Origin: Acinetobacter sp. C32I
GTDB lineage: Bacteria > Pseudomonadota > Gammaproteobacteria > Pseudomonadales > Moraxellaceae
Assembly: GCF_023702715.1 (NCBI RefSeq)
Contig: NZ_CP098480.1
Span: 2,728,001-2,792,000, forward strand
DNA: 64,000 bases
Direction of reading: 5' to 3'
Shown here: positions 36,208 through 45,172 of the stretch, in pieces
How the letters are laid out: every line of letters starts with the position of its first letter
Position numbering within the stretch: position 1 is the first letter of the stretch
Made by a program: the position numbers and the translations under genes
The notes under the pieces: generated by a model
What the model saw: only the letters and a program-made list of their open reading frames with translations
Told to the model about the DNA's origin: nothing
Databases searched by the model: none

Positions 36208-36945
36208 CTATTCTGATGCAGCCAAGCGCCCGACTCTCAGCAAAATTGGAAAGCGAATCCCAATCGGCTGCTGTATCTGTAAAATGTCTTGCAAGCCCGC
36301 TAAAGGGCTAACATGCTGTTGATCTTGATAATGCTTTACCGCAGACCAAGTGTTTAAATAATCCCACAATTGCCCCCCTGTCCAGCTTAAATCGATTTGG
36401 AATTGTGGCATTGCGATTTCCTCAAAGGGAAATGGAATGGTTTGATAAAGCTCATCAATATAGCGTCGCTCTGCATCCCAAAAGCCCTTTAAAGTATAGT
36501 GATAAAGTTGATCGATTCGCTGATTTAGATCTGTATCATCCAACTGGATTAAGCCATAACCAATCACTGCAACAAGACCATCTGCTTTCAGAGTTCGCTT
36601 CACTTCTGCATAGAATTTTTCAAAATCAAACCAGTGAATGGCCTGTGCAACAGCAATTAAATCAAAAGACTGATCTGTAAATACAGGCTGCTCGGCGGCT
36701 TGCTGTAAATACTGCACATTGGGTAATGCTGGGGCTTGATCTAACTGATTTTGACTGAGATCAGTTGCAATCACTTGCTGAAAATAGGGCGCGATCAGTT
36801 GGGTTAACTGCCCCGAACCTGCCCCGCAGTCCCATGCACAGGCAAAGCCATTCAGTTGCTTGATTAAGCTGTTAACCAATGATTGTGGATAGGTCGGCCG
36901 TGCCTGCTGGTAAAGTTCACTGTGTTCAGAGAATAAATCTTTCAT
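36208..36945 (-). CDS. SAM-dependent methyltransferase
   Basis: 245 aa. Class I fold: motif I CAWDCGAGSGQLTQLI (residues about 36-51), the acidic residue after strand 2 (VIATDLSQNQL), and SFDLIAVAQAIHWFD near residue 100. The N-terminal FSEHSELYQQARPTYPQSL is typical of the methyltransferase_11 group. Substrate unknown. It is a single gene, convergent with the CoA-transferase. Confidence 0.88.
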   Translation of the reverse strand: MKDLFSEHSELYQQARPTYPQSLVNSLIKQLNGFACAWDCGAGSGQLTQLIAPYFQQVIATDLSQNQLDQAPALPNVQYLQQAAEQPVFTDQSFDLIAVAQAIHWFDFEKFYAEVKRTLKADGLVAVIGYGLIQLDDTDLNQRIDQLYHYTLKGFWDAERRYIDELYQTIPFPFEEIAMPQFQIDLSWTGGQLWDYLNTWSAVKHYQDQQHVSPLAGLQDILQIQQPIGIRFPILLRVGRLAASE

Positions 36946-37023
36946 GCGGGTTTATTCTTAACTTTTGACATCCCCCAACATAACAAACTTTTTGACTTAG
37001 AATTGTTCAGTAAAAGTTCGATC

Positions 37024-37746
37024 TTATAGCACTTGTACAATTTGGTAGCTGGCCTGTGCAATTGGTGTGAGCTGATCACGCATCTGATAGACTTTGACAT
37101 CATATGTTCCCGCTTGCCATCCATTCGATGGTGTTGTGCTGACCCAATTTTGAGTAACATTTTGAGTGACTCGACGCGGTGTAAATAACAGCACTTCCCC
37201 TGTATCTCGATTGAGCCAACGAATAAAGATTTGCTCATCCATGGGCGATTGACCCATCGTATCGAAATGAGCAAAGACCTCTTGGAACTGATGCACTTGA
37301 CGCAGATCTTCTGAAAGCTGTGGCATTACTGGTGTTAAAGCGAGTAAGAGCCTGCCAGACAAGGCTTGCTCATCATTTTTTGAGCTCAATTCTTCTAAAG
37401 TACGTTGAGCAAATGTTTTCTTATTCTGAATCATTGAAAAGTCTTGTTTCGGAAAAGCCTTTTTCAAATAATCACCCACCTGCTGCTCGGATGCCATTTC
37501 GATGATTTTAGCAATCTGCTGATGTTGCTGCTCAGAGAGTGTATTTAAATGTTCCGTATTTGCAGTAAAGCCCGGCGACGTCAAAATTGCCACATCTTGT
37601 AGATGATTTATTGTGGCTGCATCAGGTTTTACTGTTTTCGTTATTTCTGGTGCGGTAGAGGGTGGTATCACCTGCTTGTAATCAGCAACCAAATACCCCA
37701 ACCCAAATCCAAGCATTAAAAAAAGTAAATAAAGCCACTTTTCCAC
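37024..37746 (-). CDS. Membrane-anchored hypothetical protein, 240 aa
   Basis: From the GTG at 37746 (GGAAGA upstream) the protein begins with a single hydrophobic segment of about 20 residues (KWLYLLFLMLGFGLGYLVA) and then an exported domain without a motif I know. The frame extends 12 codons further upstream without support. It is likely anchored in the inner membrane and facing the periplasm. Confidence 0.7.
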   Translation of the reverse strand: MEKWLYLLFLMLGFGLGYLVADYKQVIPPSTAPEITKTVKPDAATINHLQDVAILTSPGFTANTEHLNTLSEQQHQQIAKIIEMASEQQVGDYLKKAFPKQDFSMIQNKKTFAQRTLEELSSKNDEQALSGRLLLALTPVMPQLSEDLRQVHQFQEVFAHFDTMGQSPMDEQIFIRWLNRDTGEVLLFTPRRVTQNVTQNWVSTTPSNGWQAGTYDVKVYQMRDQLTPIAQASYQIVQVL

Positions 37747-37815
37747 AATATCTTCTTCCAAAAATAAAGGTGACAAAGCCACCTTTAATCTTATCTATCC
37801 CTTAGGCTTAAGGTT

Positions 37816-38268
37816 TTAATTACAGCTGAGCAAAGTCCCATTAATCTCTAAGCTACCATTCTTGGTTGTAAATGCCCCACCTTCACTCAGCACTTTTTGT
37901 TGAGTAAAACCAGTCCCTGTTAGCATTCTCAGTGTTGTTGTTCCTTGACACACATTGGTAAAAATATTTACACCAATCTTCGCAATACAGCCATCTGCCG
38001 TCACTTTTACAACATTATTGCTACCGAGTGCACATTGAGCCGTAATTACAGTTGTTGGGGTATTCGATGAGTCACACGCAGAGCAGTTATTATTATTTTC
38101 GCATGCATTTGCAGCGGAGTCTGATTTACAGGTATAGGTCACGCCATTTTTAATAATTGTTTTAGAATAAGAGGAATCCGTACTGATATTACCATCCCCT
38201 CCACCTCCGCAAGCACTGAGTAAAATACAAAGTAATGAGGCAAACCCTAATTTTATGTTATTTAACAT
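37816..38268 (-). CDS. Cysteine-rich lipoprotein, 150 aa
   Basis: Lipoprotein signal with lipobox LSAC, Cys20, then a Gly-rich linker. The mature part holds a dense cysteine cluster (residues about 50-70: CKSDSAANACENNNNCSACDSS) and Thr-rich beta-like sequence. No family recognised. It lies 34 bases upstream of the start of the gene at 37746 on the same strand, so they may be one unit. Confidence 0.75.
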   Translation of the reverse strand: MLNNIKLGFASLLCILLSACGGGGDGNISTDSSYSKTIIKNGVTYTCKSDSAANACENNNNCSACDSSNTPTTVITAQCALGSNNVVKVTADGCIAKIGVNIFTNVCQGTTTLRMLTGTGFTQQKVLSEGGAFTTKNGSLEINGTLLSCN

Positions 38269-38413
38269 CGTAAAACCCTTATCTTTCTATTAATAATTTA
38301 ATGTATTTAAAAGTCTTATTTTTTGACTTTATATTTAATGATTTACATCTAAGTGCAAACGCACAAATCTTAGCTTAAAGTGCCGAGATGAATCAAATCA
38401 TTTGAACAAACAA

Positions 38414-38447
38414 TAAAAAAAGCCCCAAACTTTCGTTTGAGGCTTTT
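38414..38447 (-). terminator. Terminator of the tRNA-Phe at 38453-38528
   Basis: On the minus strand, AAAAGCCTCAAAC-GAAA-GTTTGGGGCTTTTTTT, five bases or so after the CCA end. Confidence 0.9.
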
Positions 38448-38452
38448 GAATA

Positions 38453-38528
38453 TGGTGGCGAGACCCAGGATCGAACTGGGGACACACGGATTTTCAATCC
38501 GTTGCTCTACCTACTGAGCTATCACGCC
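38453..38528 (-). tRNA. tRNA-Phe (anticodon GAA), copy 1
   Basis: 76 bases with encoded CCA. Loop TTGAAAA gives anticodon GAA. The acceptor stem GGCGTGA pairs with TCTCGCC except for a T-T mismatch at 5:68. Identical to the second copy. A -35 TTGACT (38562-38567) and a weak -10 are upstream, and its own terminator follows. Confidence 0.96.
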
Positions 38529-38625
38529 AATGGGGTGTATTAAGCCGTATCTCAGACCAATAGTCAATAATTATCATGAGCTTTTGATTTGAATGCACAT
38601 TTTTCATGCAATCATTTTTTAGGGT

Positions 38626-38655
38626 AAAAAAAATCCCTGATGGGATCAGGGATTG
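38626..38655 (-). terminator. Terminator of the tRNA-Phe at 38670-38745
   Basis: On the minus strand, AATCCCTGATCCCATCAGGGATT, followed by a long T run. Confidence 0.88.
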
Positions 38656-38669
38656 AAAATACAAATTTA

Positions 38670-38745
38670 TGGTGGCGAGACCCAGGATCGAACTGGGGAC
38701 ACACGGATTTTCAATCCGTTGCTCTACCTACTGAGCTATCACGCC
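38670..38745 (-). tRNA. tRNA-Phe (anticodon GAA), copy 2
   Basis: Identical to the copy at 38453-38528, including the T-T mismatch in the acceptor stem. Its promoter is clearer: TTGACG at 38780-38785 and TTTAAT at 38757-38762, 17 bases apart. Each tRNA-Phe therefore looks like its own transcription unit. Confidence 0.96.
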
Positions 38746-38845
38746 AAAGTGGGCGTATTAAACAATGTTTGTCTAAGCCCGTCAAGCAAATTTGTGGATT
38801 TTTCTCTTAAGCGCTTAATTTTGCTGCAAAGCAATAAGTTCAAAC

Positions 38846-39223
38846 TTAGATTTTGCCTATATGTGATAAACAGCGATGGATGGCCCCACAACCTGGTTCA
38901 AACTGTTTGACCCCTTGCTCTTCTTCCATACGGCACACCTCTTCAACCAAGCGTTCTGCAACCCCACGCCCGCGATTGGCTGGATGTACCACAATATATT
39001 CCAAAACACGGCTTTCACCTTGTCCTGTTGCCCAAATTGCACCTATAATTTTGGTGTTAAATTCAGCAGTGTAAACTGTGGTATATTGCTGGAGATTTTG
39101 TTCAAGTTGTTCCATTGCATCTTGCCCATCGCCAAACTCTGGGCTGGTATCGTAAAGTCGCTCTAGCTGAGTACGAATTCCTAGATTATCCAGAGAACTG
39201 TAAGCATGTACGGTAATAGGCAT
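38846..39223 (-). CDS. GNAT acetyltransferase, PanZ-like
   Basis: 125 aa. The acetyl-CoA loop RGRGVAERL (within HPANRGRGVAERLVEEV) and the preceding YIVV strand define a GNAT fold. The short length and the form are like PanZ/PanM, the acetyl-CoA sensor that triggers PanD maturation, but this link is only by resemblance. No panD gene is in the window. Single gene, divergent from hisB. Confidence 0.75.
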   Translation of the reverse strand: MPITVHAYSSLDNLGIRTQLERLYDTSPEFGDGQDAMEQLEQNLQQYTTVYTAEFNTKIIGAIWATGQGESRVLEYIVVHPANRGRGVAERLVEEVCRMEEEQGVKQFEPGCGAIHRCLSHIGKI

Positions 39224-39327
39224 TGATTAACCCTCCTGAGCAAACTATGATGCTGTCACTTTTTCGTCACAGCGAAACTATTGGTTTTTAATTCAATCAT
39301 TTTTGACGTTTTTTGAGGAACGTGTCC

Positions 39328-39921
39328 ATGACGCAACGTATCAGTGAAGTGGTAAGAAATACCAACGAAACAAAAATTCGAGTTCGTCTCAATCTCGATG
39401 GTACTGGTCAAGGCACACTCAACACTGGAGTTCCATTTTTAGACCATATGATTGATCAAATCAAGCGCCATGGTCTATTTGATATCGACATTCATTGTGA
39501 TGGTGACCTAGAAATTGACGACCATCACACGGTAGAAGACTGTGGAATCACCTTGGGACAAGCCTTTGCACAAGCACTCGGCGATAAAAAAGGCTTACGT
39601 CGCTATGGGCATTTTTATGCACCCTTAGATGAAGCACTGTCTCGTGTTGTGGTCGATCTGTCTGGTCGCCCAGGTTTGTTTATGGATATTCCATATACAC
39701 GTGCCCGCATCGGAACCTTTGATGTCGATTTATTTTCAGAGTTCTTCCAAGGTTTTGTCAATCATGCGCTGATGACATTGCATATTGATAACCTGAAAGG
39801 CAAAAATAGTCACCACCAGATTGAAAGTGTGTTTAAAGCTTTGGCACGAGCATTGCGTATGGCCTGTGAAATTGATCCACGCGCAGAAAACACCATCGCT
39901 TCGACTAAAGGTAGTTTGTAA
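39328..39921 (+). CDS. hisB: Imidazoleglycerol-phosphate dehydratase, HisB
   Basis: 197 aa, monofunctional enzyme of step 7 in histidine synthesis. Metal-binding motifs HHTVED ([11 protein letters not shown]) and HHQIES ([12 protein letters not shown]) are seen, with [12 protein letters not shown] and [11 protein letters not shown]. The ATG at 39328 has GAGGA 8 bases upstream; a TTG five codons earlier is less likely. The hisH start overlaps its stop by one base (TAATG). Confidence 0.96.
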   Translation: MTQRISEVVRNTNETKIRVRLNLDGTGQGTLNTGVPFLDHMIDQIKRHGLFDIDIHCDGDLEIDDHHTVEDCGITLGQAFAQALGDKKGLRRYGHFYAPLDEALSRVVVDLSGRPGLFMDIPYTRARIGTFDVDLFSEFFQGFVNHALMTLHIDNLKGKNSHHQIESVFKALARALRMACEIDPRAENTIASTKGSL

Positions 39922-40538
39922 TGACCCGTATTGCTTTACTTGATTATGGCATGGGCAATCTACACTCTGCGGCGAAAGCGCTAGAGCATGTTGGTGCGAC
40001 GGTTGATGTCACCAATGACCCAAAACTGATTGCCAAAGCAGATAAAATTGTTTTCCCAGGTGTCGGTGCCATGCGTGACTGTATGCAAGGCATGCATGAA
40101 GCTGGAATTGATGAGGTGGTCCGTCAGGCTGCTTTCAACAAACCTGTGCTGGCAATTTGTGTCGGTATGCAGGCCCTCCTGCAAAATTCGGAAGAAAATG
40201 GCGGTGTGGCTGCATTGGGTATTTTTGAGGGTATAGTGAAGCACTTTCCTGAAATCCCCAATTTAAAAGTGCCGCATATGGGCTGGAACCAAGTGCATCA
40301 ACTTGATCCAAGTCATCCAATGTGGAACAACATTGAGCAAGATGCGCGTTTCTATTTTGTGCATAGCTATTATGTTGAACCAAAAGATACCGCAGTCACT
40401 GCGGCGACTTGTGATTATGGCGTGAATTTTTGCACTGCGATTCATAAAGACAATTTGTTTGCAACGCAGTTCCATCCTGAAAAAAGTCATACCGCTGGTC
40501 TACAGCTGTTAAAGAACTTTGTGGAATGGAAGATTTAA
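39921..40538 (+). CDS. hisH: Imidazole glycerol phosphate synthase glutaminase subunit, HisH
   Basis: 205 aa class I glutamine amidotransferase that feeds ammonia to HisF. The nucleophile is Cys80 ([10 protein letters not shown]), with His185 and Glu187 in QFHPEKS completing the triad. Coupled to hisB by a TAATG overlap. A stem with 12-base arms follows at 40549-40583. The partner gene hisF is 12 kb away at 52559. Confidence 0.96.
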   Translation: MTRIALLDYGMGNLHSAAKALEHVGATVDVTNDPKLIAKADKIVFPGVGAMRDCMQGMHEAGIDEVVRQAAFNKPVLAICVGMQALLQNSEENGGVAALGIFEGIVKHFPEIPNLKVPHMGWNQVHQLDPSHPMWNNIEQDARFYFVHSYYVEPKDTAVTAATCDYGVNFCTAIHKDNLFATQFHPEKSHTAGLQLLKNFVEWKI

Positions 40539-40548
40539 GTCCACTTAA

Positions 40549-40583
40549 TGCAGATCAAGTTTTTTGTTATCACTTGATCTGCA
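40549..40583 (+). terminator. Long stem after hisH
   Basis: TGCAGATCAAGT (40549-40560) and ACTTGATCTGCA (40572-40583) are perfect arms around an 11-base T-rich loop. No T run follows, so it may be a transcript-stabilising or factor-assisted end. Confidence 0.55.
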
Positions 40584-40691
40584 ACTGATAAAATAATTTA
40601 AGCTTTAATTTTGCAATTTTTTCTTTATTATTCTAAATGATACATTTTTCAATTTTTACAATCCGATAAAAACACCTAGATAGGAATAACA

Positions 40692-41216
40692 ATGAATTTA
40701 TCTACTCAAAGTGTGGATCACCCACTGAGCCCCAAAGGCCGTTTTGGTCGACTTTCCTATGCAGCTTGGACATTTTTAAGCTCTATCGTTGCAGTGGTCA
40801 TCATTTTTGTCTTGGCATTTGGCGCTGCGCTCGTAACTGGTGGCAGTCTTGAACAAGGGCAAGATTATCCAATCCTCGCAATTGTCCTGTTTATCATTCT
40901 CTATATCGCACTCGTCTATTTTTCTTTTGTATTTACCATTCGTCGTCTACATGACCGGAATCAAACGGGTTGGTTGTCATTATTAGCCATTGTCCCCTTT
41001 GTAAACTTCATTTTCATTATTTATCTGTTCTGTGCCAAAGGAACAACTGGCGAGAATAAGTTTGGAGCTGAGCGTGAGACATCGGGCTGGGAAAAGGTCT
41101 TGGGCTGGATTTATATTGTGATTATTCCACTTGCCATCATTTTTGCCTTAGTGGGCAGCGCAGTTCCTGCATATCAGGAATATGTGCAACGAAGTCAGTT
41201 AATACAGCAACAATAG
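40692..41216 (+). CDS. DUF805 membrane protein
   Basis: 174 aa with four or more hydrophobic segments. Seen: GRFGRLSYAAWTFL at the N-terminus and the IRRLHDRNQTGW motif near residue 93, typical of DUF805, and NKFG in the loop after it. A last helix near residues 136-156 and a Gln-rich tail follow. Function unknown. AGGAA before the ATG; a terminator follows. Confidence 0.86.
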   Translation: MNLSTQSVDHPLSPKGRFGRLSYAAWTFLSSIVAVVIIFVLAFGAALVTGGSLEQGQDYPILAIVLFIILYIALVYFSFVFTIRRLHDRNQTGWLSLLAIVPFVNFIFIIYLFCAKGTTGENKFGAERETSGWEKVLGWIYIVIIPLAIIFALVGSAVPAYQEYVQRSQLIQQQ

Positions 41217-41238
41217 CCCACTTAAAAGAGATCAACAA

Positions 41239-41268
41239 CAGCCAAGTTCCCACTTGGCTTTTTTATTT
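41239..41268 (+). terminator. Terminator of the DUF805 gene
   Basis: AGCCAAGT-TCCC-ACTTGGCT followed by TTTTTATTT. Confidence 0.9.
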
Positions 41269-41310
41269 CAATAAAACCCTTTAAGCTCAATCAAACGCTT
41301 TGAGCCTTTA

Positions 41311-41979
41311 ATGCAGATGGATACGCCTCAACACACTCCCCTTTTAAGCAAAGAACAAATCCGCGCATTGCCTGCATTTCAGAATCTAAGTACAGATCGT
41401 ATCTTGGTGATCCAAACGCTTGAACAGTGCAAGGCCATTCAAACAGAACTCACTTCTATTCAAGTTTTTGGTTTCGACACCGAATCTAAACCAACCTTCA
41501 AAGTCGGCGAAAAATCGACGGGCCCTCACCTGATCCAACTGGCAACAGCAAAGCAAGCTTATCTATTCCAAGTCAATGCTGAAATTTTAGCCTTCCTCAA
41601 GCCGATTCTCGAAAATGAACAGCAACTCAAAGTCGGTTTTGGACTGAAAAATGATGCGCATATCTTTCGTAGTAAAGGAATTCACCCCAATGCTATGATT
41701 GACCTATCCAAAAGCTTTGCAAGTTTTGGTTATCGCAGCCAAGTCGGTACTCAAACGGCAATCGCGCTGCTTTTTCAACGTTATTTTGCCAAAAGTAAAA
41801 AAGTCAGTACCTCAAACTGGTCTGTTAAAAATCTTAGTCCACAACAAATCAATTATGCCGCCGCAGATGCCTATGCAGCAGTGCTCTGTTTCGAACAACT
41901 GTATCAGCAACAATTACTCACAACCCAATTATTGCAACAAATCAGGAGAATACTGGCAGGTTTAGTAGACAAGGCTTAG
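41311..41979 (+). CDS. 3'-5' exonuclease of the RNase D / DEDD family
   Basis: 222 aa. The DEDDy motifs are visible: FGFDTESKP (Asp-x-Glu), GFGLKNDAHIF (second Asp), and NYAAADAYAAV (Tyr-x-x-x-Asp). It lacks the HRDC domains of RNase D, so it is a stand-alone exonuclease domain like that of small Acinetobacter and Pseudomonas proteins. Substrate RNA or DNA is unknown. The hisA start is 66 bases downstream of its stop. Confidence 0.88.
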   Translation: MQMDTPQHTPLLSKEQIRALPAFQNLSTDRILVIQTLEQCKAIQTELTSIQVFGFDTESKPTFKVGEKSTGPHLIQLATAKQAYLFQVNAEILAFLKPILENEQQLKVGFGLKNDAHIFRSKGIHPNAMIDLSKSFASFGYRSQVGTQTAIALLFQRYFAKSKKVSTSNWSVKNLSPQQINYAAADAYAAVLCFEQLYQQQLLTTQLLQQIRRILAGLVDKA

Positions 41980-42045
41980 CGATTGATCAATATTTTGCTA
42001 ATATGTAGCCAATTTAAACTCTATGATGACGCAAGGAGCGAAAGC

Positions 42046-42777
42046 ATGCTAATCATCCCAGCAATTGACCTGAAAGATGGTAAATGTGTCCGTTTAAAAC
42101 AAGGACGTATGGAAGACGATACCGTTTTCTCTGAAGACCCTGTGGCAACTGCACAACATTGGGTGGATGAAGGCGCACGTCGTTTACATTTAGTCGATTT
42201 AAATGGTGCTTTCGCAGGTACGCCAATTCATAAACCCGTGGTTGAAGCGATTGCACGCGCACAACCTGAACTTCCAATTCAGATTGGTGGTGGTATCCGT
42301 TCACTTGAAACCATCGAACACTATTTGGAAGCAGGCGTTTCTTTCGTAATTATCGGTACCAAAGCCGTGAAAGAGCCTGAGTTTGTTGAAGAAGCATGTA
42401 AACGCTTCGCAGGTCATATCATTGTCGGGATTGATGCCATCAATGGCATGGTGGCAACCGATGGCTGGGCCAATGTGACTGACGTAAAAGCGACCGATCT
42501 GGCTAAACGTTTTGCCGATGCAGGCGTATCCAGCATTGTGTATACCGATATTGCACGTGATGGCATGATGCAAGGTGTGAACGTTGAACAGACCGTGAAC
42601 TTGGCCAACTATTCAGGTCTGCCTGTAATTGCTTCTGGCGGTGTCACCAATCTGGATGATGTGCGCAATCTAAAAGACAAAAAAGGAATCCTCGGTGCGA
42701 TTACAGGTCGTGCCATCTATGAAGGTACTTTAAGTCTTCGTGAAGCACAGCTATTGTTAGACCAACAATCACTCTAA
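42046..42777 (+). CDS. hisA: HisA, ProFAR isomerase
   Basis: 243 aa TIM-barrel isomerase of step 4 in histidine synthesis. Catalytic Asp8 (PAIDL) and Asp130 (VGIDAINGM) are in place, and the C-terminal phosphate loops [10 protein letters not shown] and IASGGVTN are clear. The ATG at 42046 is preceded by AAGGAG; the upstream 21 codons of open frame are not coding. Confidence 0.96.
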   Translation: MLIIPAIDLKDGKCVRLKQGRMEDDTVFSEDPVATAQHWVDEGARRLHLVDLNGAFAGTPIHKPVVEAIARAQPELPIQIGGGIRSLETIEHYLEAGVSFVIIGTKAVKEPEFVEEACKRFAGHIIVGIDAINGMVATDGWANVTDVKATDLAKRFADAGVSSIVYTDIARDGMMQGVNVEQTVNLANYSGLPVIASGGVTNLDDVRNLKDKKGILGAITGRAIYEGTLSLREAQLLLDQQSL

Positions 42778-42786
42778 TCGTTTCAG

Positions 42787-42820
42787 GCTCTAGTTATTGT
42801 AACAATCGCTAGAGCTTTAT
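42787..42820 (+). terminator. Weak terminator after hisA
   Basis: GCTCTAG and CTAGAGC are arms of a stem with a 15-base loop; only TTTAT follows. Confidence 0.5.
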
Positions 42821-42920
42821 CCCCTTGGATGTTATGCTTGCCCCAGTTCAAATAAAGCCCCCCTCTCTACTCACATGATGCTTACGCCACCTTAAGTTTT
42901 ACATTTCCTATGTATTAACT

Positions 42921-42973
42921 CATCACTGTCTAGTGATGTGGTGTAGTTGTGTGTCTGTATATCACATCACTAG
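42921..42973. promoter_or_regulatory. Three-fold CATCACT/AGTGATG repeat before sulP
   Basis: CATCACT at 42921-42927, AGTGATG at 42932-42938 and the sequence CACATCACTAG at 42963-42973. The first pair makes a hairpin with a 4-base loop; the pair CTAGTGATGTG (42930-42940)/CACATCACTAG makes a second with 11-base perfect arms and a 22-base loop. The two share the middle copy. Confidence 0.55.
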
Positions 42974-43006
42974 CCTTTAAAAATTCCTAAAAAATAGGCT
43001 ATTTCT

Positions 43007-44464
43007 ATGTTTTCCAATATTCGAGCGCAATGGTTCTCCAATATCCGTGCGGATATTTTGGCTGGACTGGTTGTCGGTTTAGCACTAATCCCGGAAGCCA
43101 TCGCCTTCTCTATTATTGCAGGGGTCGACCCCAAAGTCGGTCTATATGCTTCATTCTGTATTGCCGTGGTGATTGCTTTCGTTGGTGGTCGCCCTGCCAT
43201 GATTTCAGCCGCAACAGGTGCAATGGCTTTGGTCATGGCCAGTTTGGTCAAAGAGCATGGCTTACAATATCTGCTGGCTGCCACCTTGCTCACGGGTGTA
43301 TTGCAAATTATCGCGGGCTATCTAAAGCTAGCGAAACTCATGCGTTTCGTGTCCAAATCTGTAGTGATTGGATTCGTCAACGCATTGGCGATTTTGATCT
43401 TTATGGCGCAACTGCCTGAACTGGTCAATGTCACATGGCAGGTCTATGCTTTGGTGTTATTGGGCCTGATCATTATCTATCTATTTCCGCTGATTCCGAA
43501 GATTGGAAAATTATTACCCTCGCCTCTGGTCTGTATCATCACCGTGACTTTGCTCGCCATCTACTTCGGCATTGATATTCGTACGGTGGGAGACATGGGG
43601 TCATTACCTGATACGCTTCCTGTATTTTTGATTCCTGATATTCCCCTTAACTTTGAAACCTTAAAAATCATCTTTCCCTATGCTGTTGCTTTAGCAGCAG
43701 TCGGTTTGCTTGAGTCGATGATGACAGCAACAATTATTGATGAGATGACCGATACCCCAAGCGATAAATTCCAAGAATGCAAAGGTCAAGGCATCGCCAA
43801 TATCGCCTCAGGTTTTATGGGCGGCATGGCGGGCTGTGCCATGATTGGGCAATCGATGATTAACGTCAAATCAGGTGGCTTGACCCGTTTATCGACCTTC
43901 TCGGCAGGGATTTTCCTCCTCATCTTGGTCGTTTTTATCAGCGACTGGTTAAAGGTGATTCCCATGGCTGCCCTAGTTGCCGTGATGATCATGGTCTCGA
44001 TCAGCACCTTTGAATGGAAATCCATCCGCAGTTTTAGCAAGAATCCAATCAGTAGCAATATCGTAATGCTTGCAACAGTGGTTGTGGTGGTTGCAACCCA
44101 TAATTTGGCCTTGGGCGTGCTCACGGGCGTGTTACTGTCGGCTTTATTCCTTGCCAATAAATTAGAACAAGATATTCGAGTTGAGCGATATTTTGAAAAT
44201 CAGGCACGCGTTTATGATCTGAAAGGACAAATTTTCTTTAGCTCTTCAGAAAAATTTATGCAAGGTTTTGATTTCAATGAGGATGTGAAAGAAGTCATTA
44301 TTGATTTAACCCATTCACATATTTGGGATGTCACATCAGTGGCCATGATTGACAACGTGGTGCATAAATTCCAACACAAAGGCATCCATGTCATTGTACG
44401 AGGTTTGAATGAAGCCAGCTCGATCATGATTGATAAATATGGGACGCATCAAAGCTCAAGCTAG
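43007..44464 (+). CDS. SulP-family anion permease
   Basis: 485 aa inner-membrane transporter with ten or more helices and a C-terminal STAS domain (residues about 400-480; [22 protein letters not shown]). Seen: the SulP N-terminal [33 protein letters not shown] and the middle [18 protein letters not shown]. By family an anion:proton or sodium symporter, for sulfate, bicarbonate or dicarboxylate. It is a lone gene, with a regulatory-looking repeat upstream (42921-42973). Confidence 0.9.
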   Translation: MFSNIRAQWFSNIRADILAGLVVGLALIPEAIAFSIIAGVDPKVGLYASFCIAVVIAFVGGRPAMISAATGAMALVMASLVKEHGLQYLLAATLLTGVLQIIAGYLKLAKLMRFVSKSVVIGFVNALAILIFMAQLPELVNVTWQVYALVLLGLIIIYLFPLIPKIGKLLPSPLVCIITVTLLAIYFGIDIRTVGDMGSLPDTLPVFLIPDIPLNFETLKIIFPYAVALAAVGLLESMMTATIIDEMTDTPSDKFQECKGQGIANIASGFMGGMAGCAMIGQSMINVKSGGLTRLSTFSAGIFLLILVVFISDWLKVIPMAALVAVMIMVSISTFEWKSIRSFSKNPISSNIVMLATVVVVVATHNLALGVLTGVLLSALFLANKLEQDIRVERYFENQARVYDLKGQIFFSSSEKFMQGFDFNEDVKEVIIDLTHSHIWDVTSVAMIDNVVHKFQHKGIHVIVRGLNEASSIMIDKYGTHQSSS

Positions 44465-44530
44465 GTTTGCAGAAATATCCATCAATGCGAAAAGTGCTTA
44501 AGTAATCCAGCTTAAGCGCTTTTTATAGCG

Positions 44531-45082
44531 TTAATAAATTACGTTTCGGACAAAACGAACAGTGCTACTTCCTTGATTGAGATAACGATAATTGACAGAA
44601 CTCTCAAATAAAATCGACTCGCCTGCTAGAAGCACTCGATTTTCTTGTTCAAACGAAATCGTCAATTCGCCATCGACAACATAAATCAACTCTTGCCAGC
44701 CTTTTTGATCTGGTTCAGCCTGATAGATCTCACCCACAGCCAGTGACCATGTCCACAATTCAACCTGTGTCTGAGTTGGTACCGCAGCCAAAAGCGTGGC
44801 CTGACTTTCAGCCTGTTGGCCTTGCCACGCCAAGGTATTGACGATGGCAGATTCACTCAGTTCGGATGGACTGACCAGCTTTTTGAAATCGACCGTTAAA
44901 GCCGTTGCAATCGCATCGAGCTTGGCCAGACTGATATTGACTTGGCCTGTTTCCAAAGCAGCAATGGTACGGCGACTGACACCTGCTCGATCTGCCAAAT
45001 CTTGCTGGCTGAGCTGACCTTCGGTACGAAACAGACGGATATTCTGTCCCACATATTGCAATACCGTCTCTGAATGACTCAT
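44531..45082 (-). CDS. XRE-family regulator with cupin domain
   Basis: 183 aa. N-terminal helix-turn-helix (LSQQDLADRAGVSRRTIAALETGQ, about residues 22-46) and a C-terminal cupin domain (about residues 105-183, IYVVDGELTISFEQENRVLLAGESILF). Regulators of this type often sense small ligands and control transport or amine genes. It is divergent from the EamA transporter at 45173, with two near-identical palindromes between them. Confidence 0.9.
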   Translation of the reverse strand: MSHSETVLQYVGQNIRLFRTEGQLSQQDLADRAGVSRRTIAALETGQVNISLAKLDAIATALTVDFKKLVSPSELSESAIVNTLAWQGQQAESQATLLAAVPTQTQVELWTWSLAVGEIYQAEPDQKGWQELIYVVDGELTISFEQENRVLLAGESILFESSVNYRYLNQGSSTVRFVRNVIY

Positions 45083-45110
45083 GCATTCCTACAATGAAAA
45101 TAAAAAATCT

Positions 45111-45165
45111 GCGCAATATATTGCACAAAGCCAATAGGCAATGCAATATGTGCAGTATATTGCAC
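45111..45165. promoter_or_regulatory. Tandem operators between XRE gene and EamA gene
   Basis: Two 16-base near-palindromes, GCGCAATATATTGCAC (45111-45126) and GTGCAGTATATTGCAC (45150-45165), each one base from GTGCAATATATTGCAC. Their centres are 39 bases apart. A further half site TGCAATAT lies at 45142-45149. They fit the divergent promoters and the XRE regulator. Confidence 0.75.
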
Positions 45166-45172
45166 TTTACTC

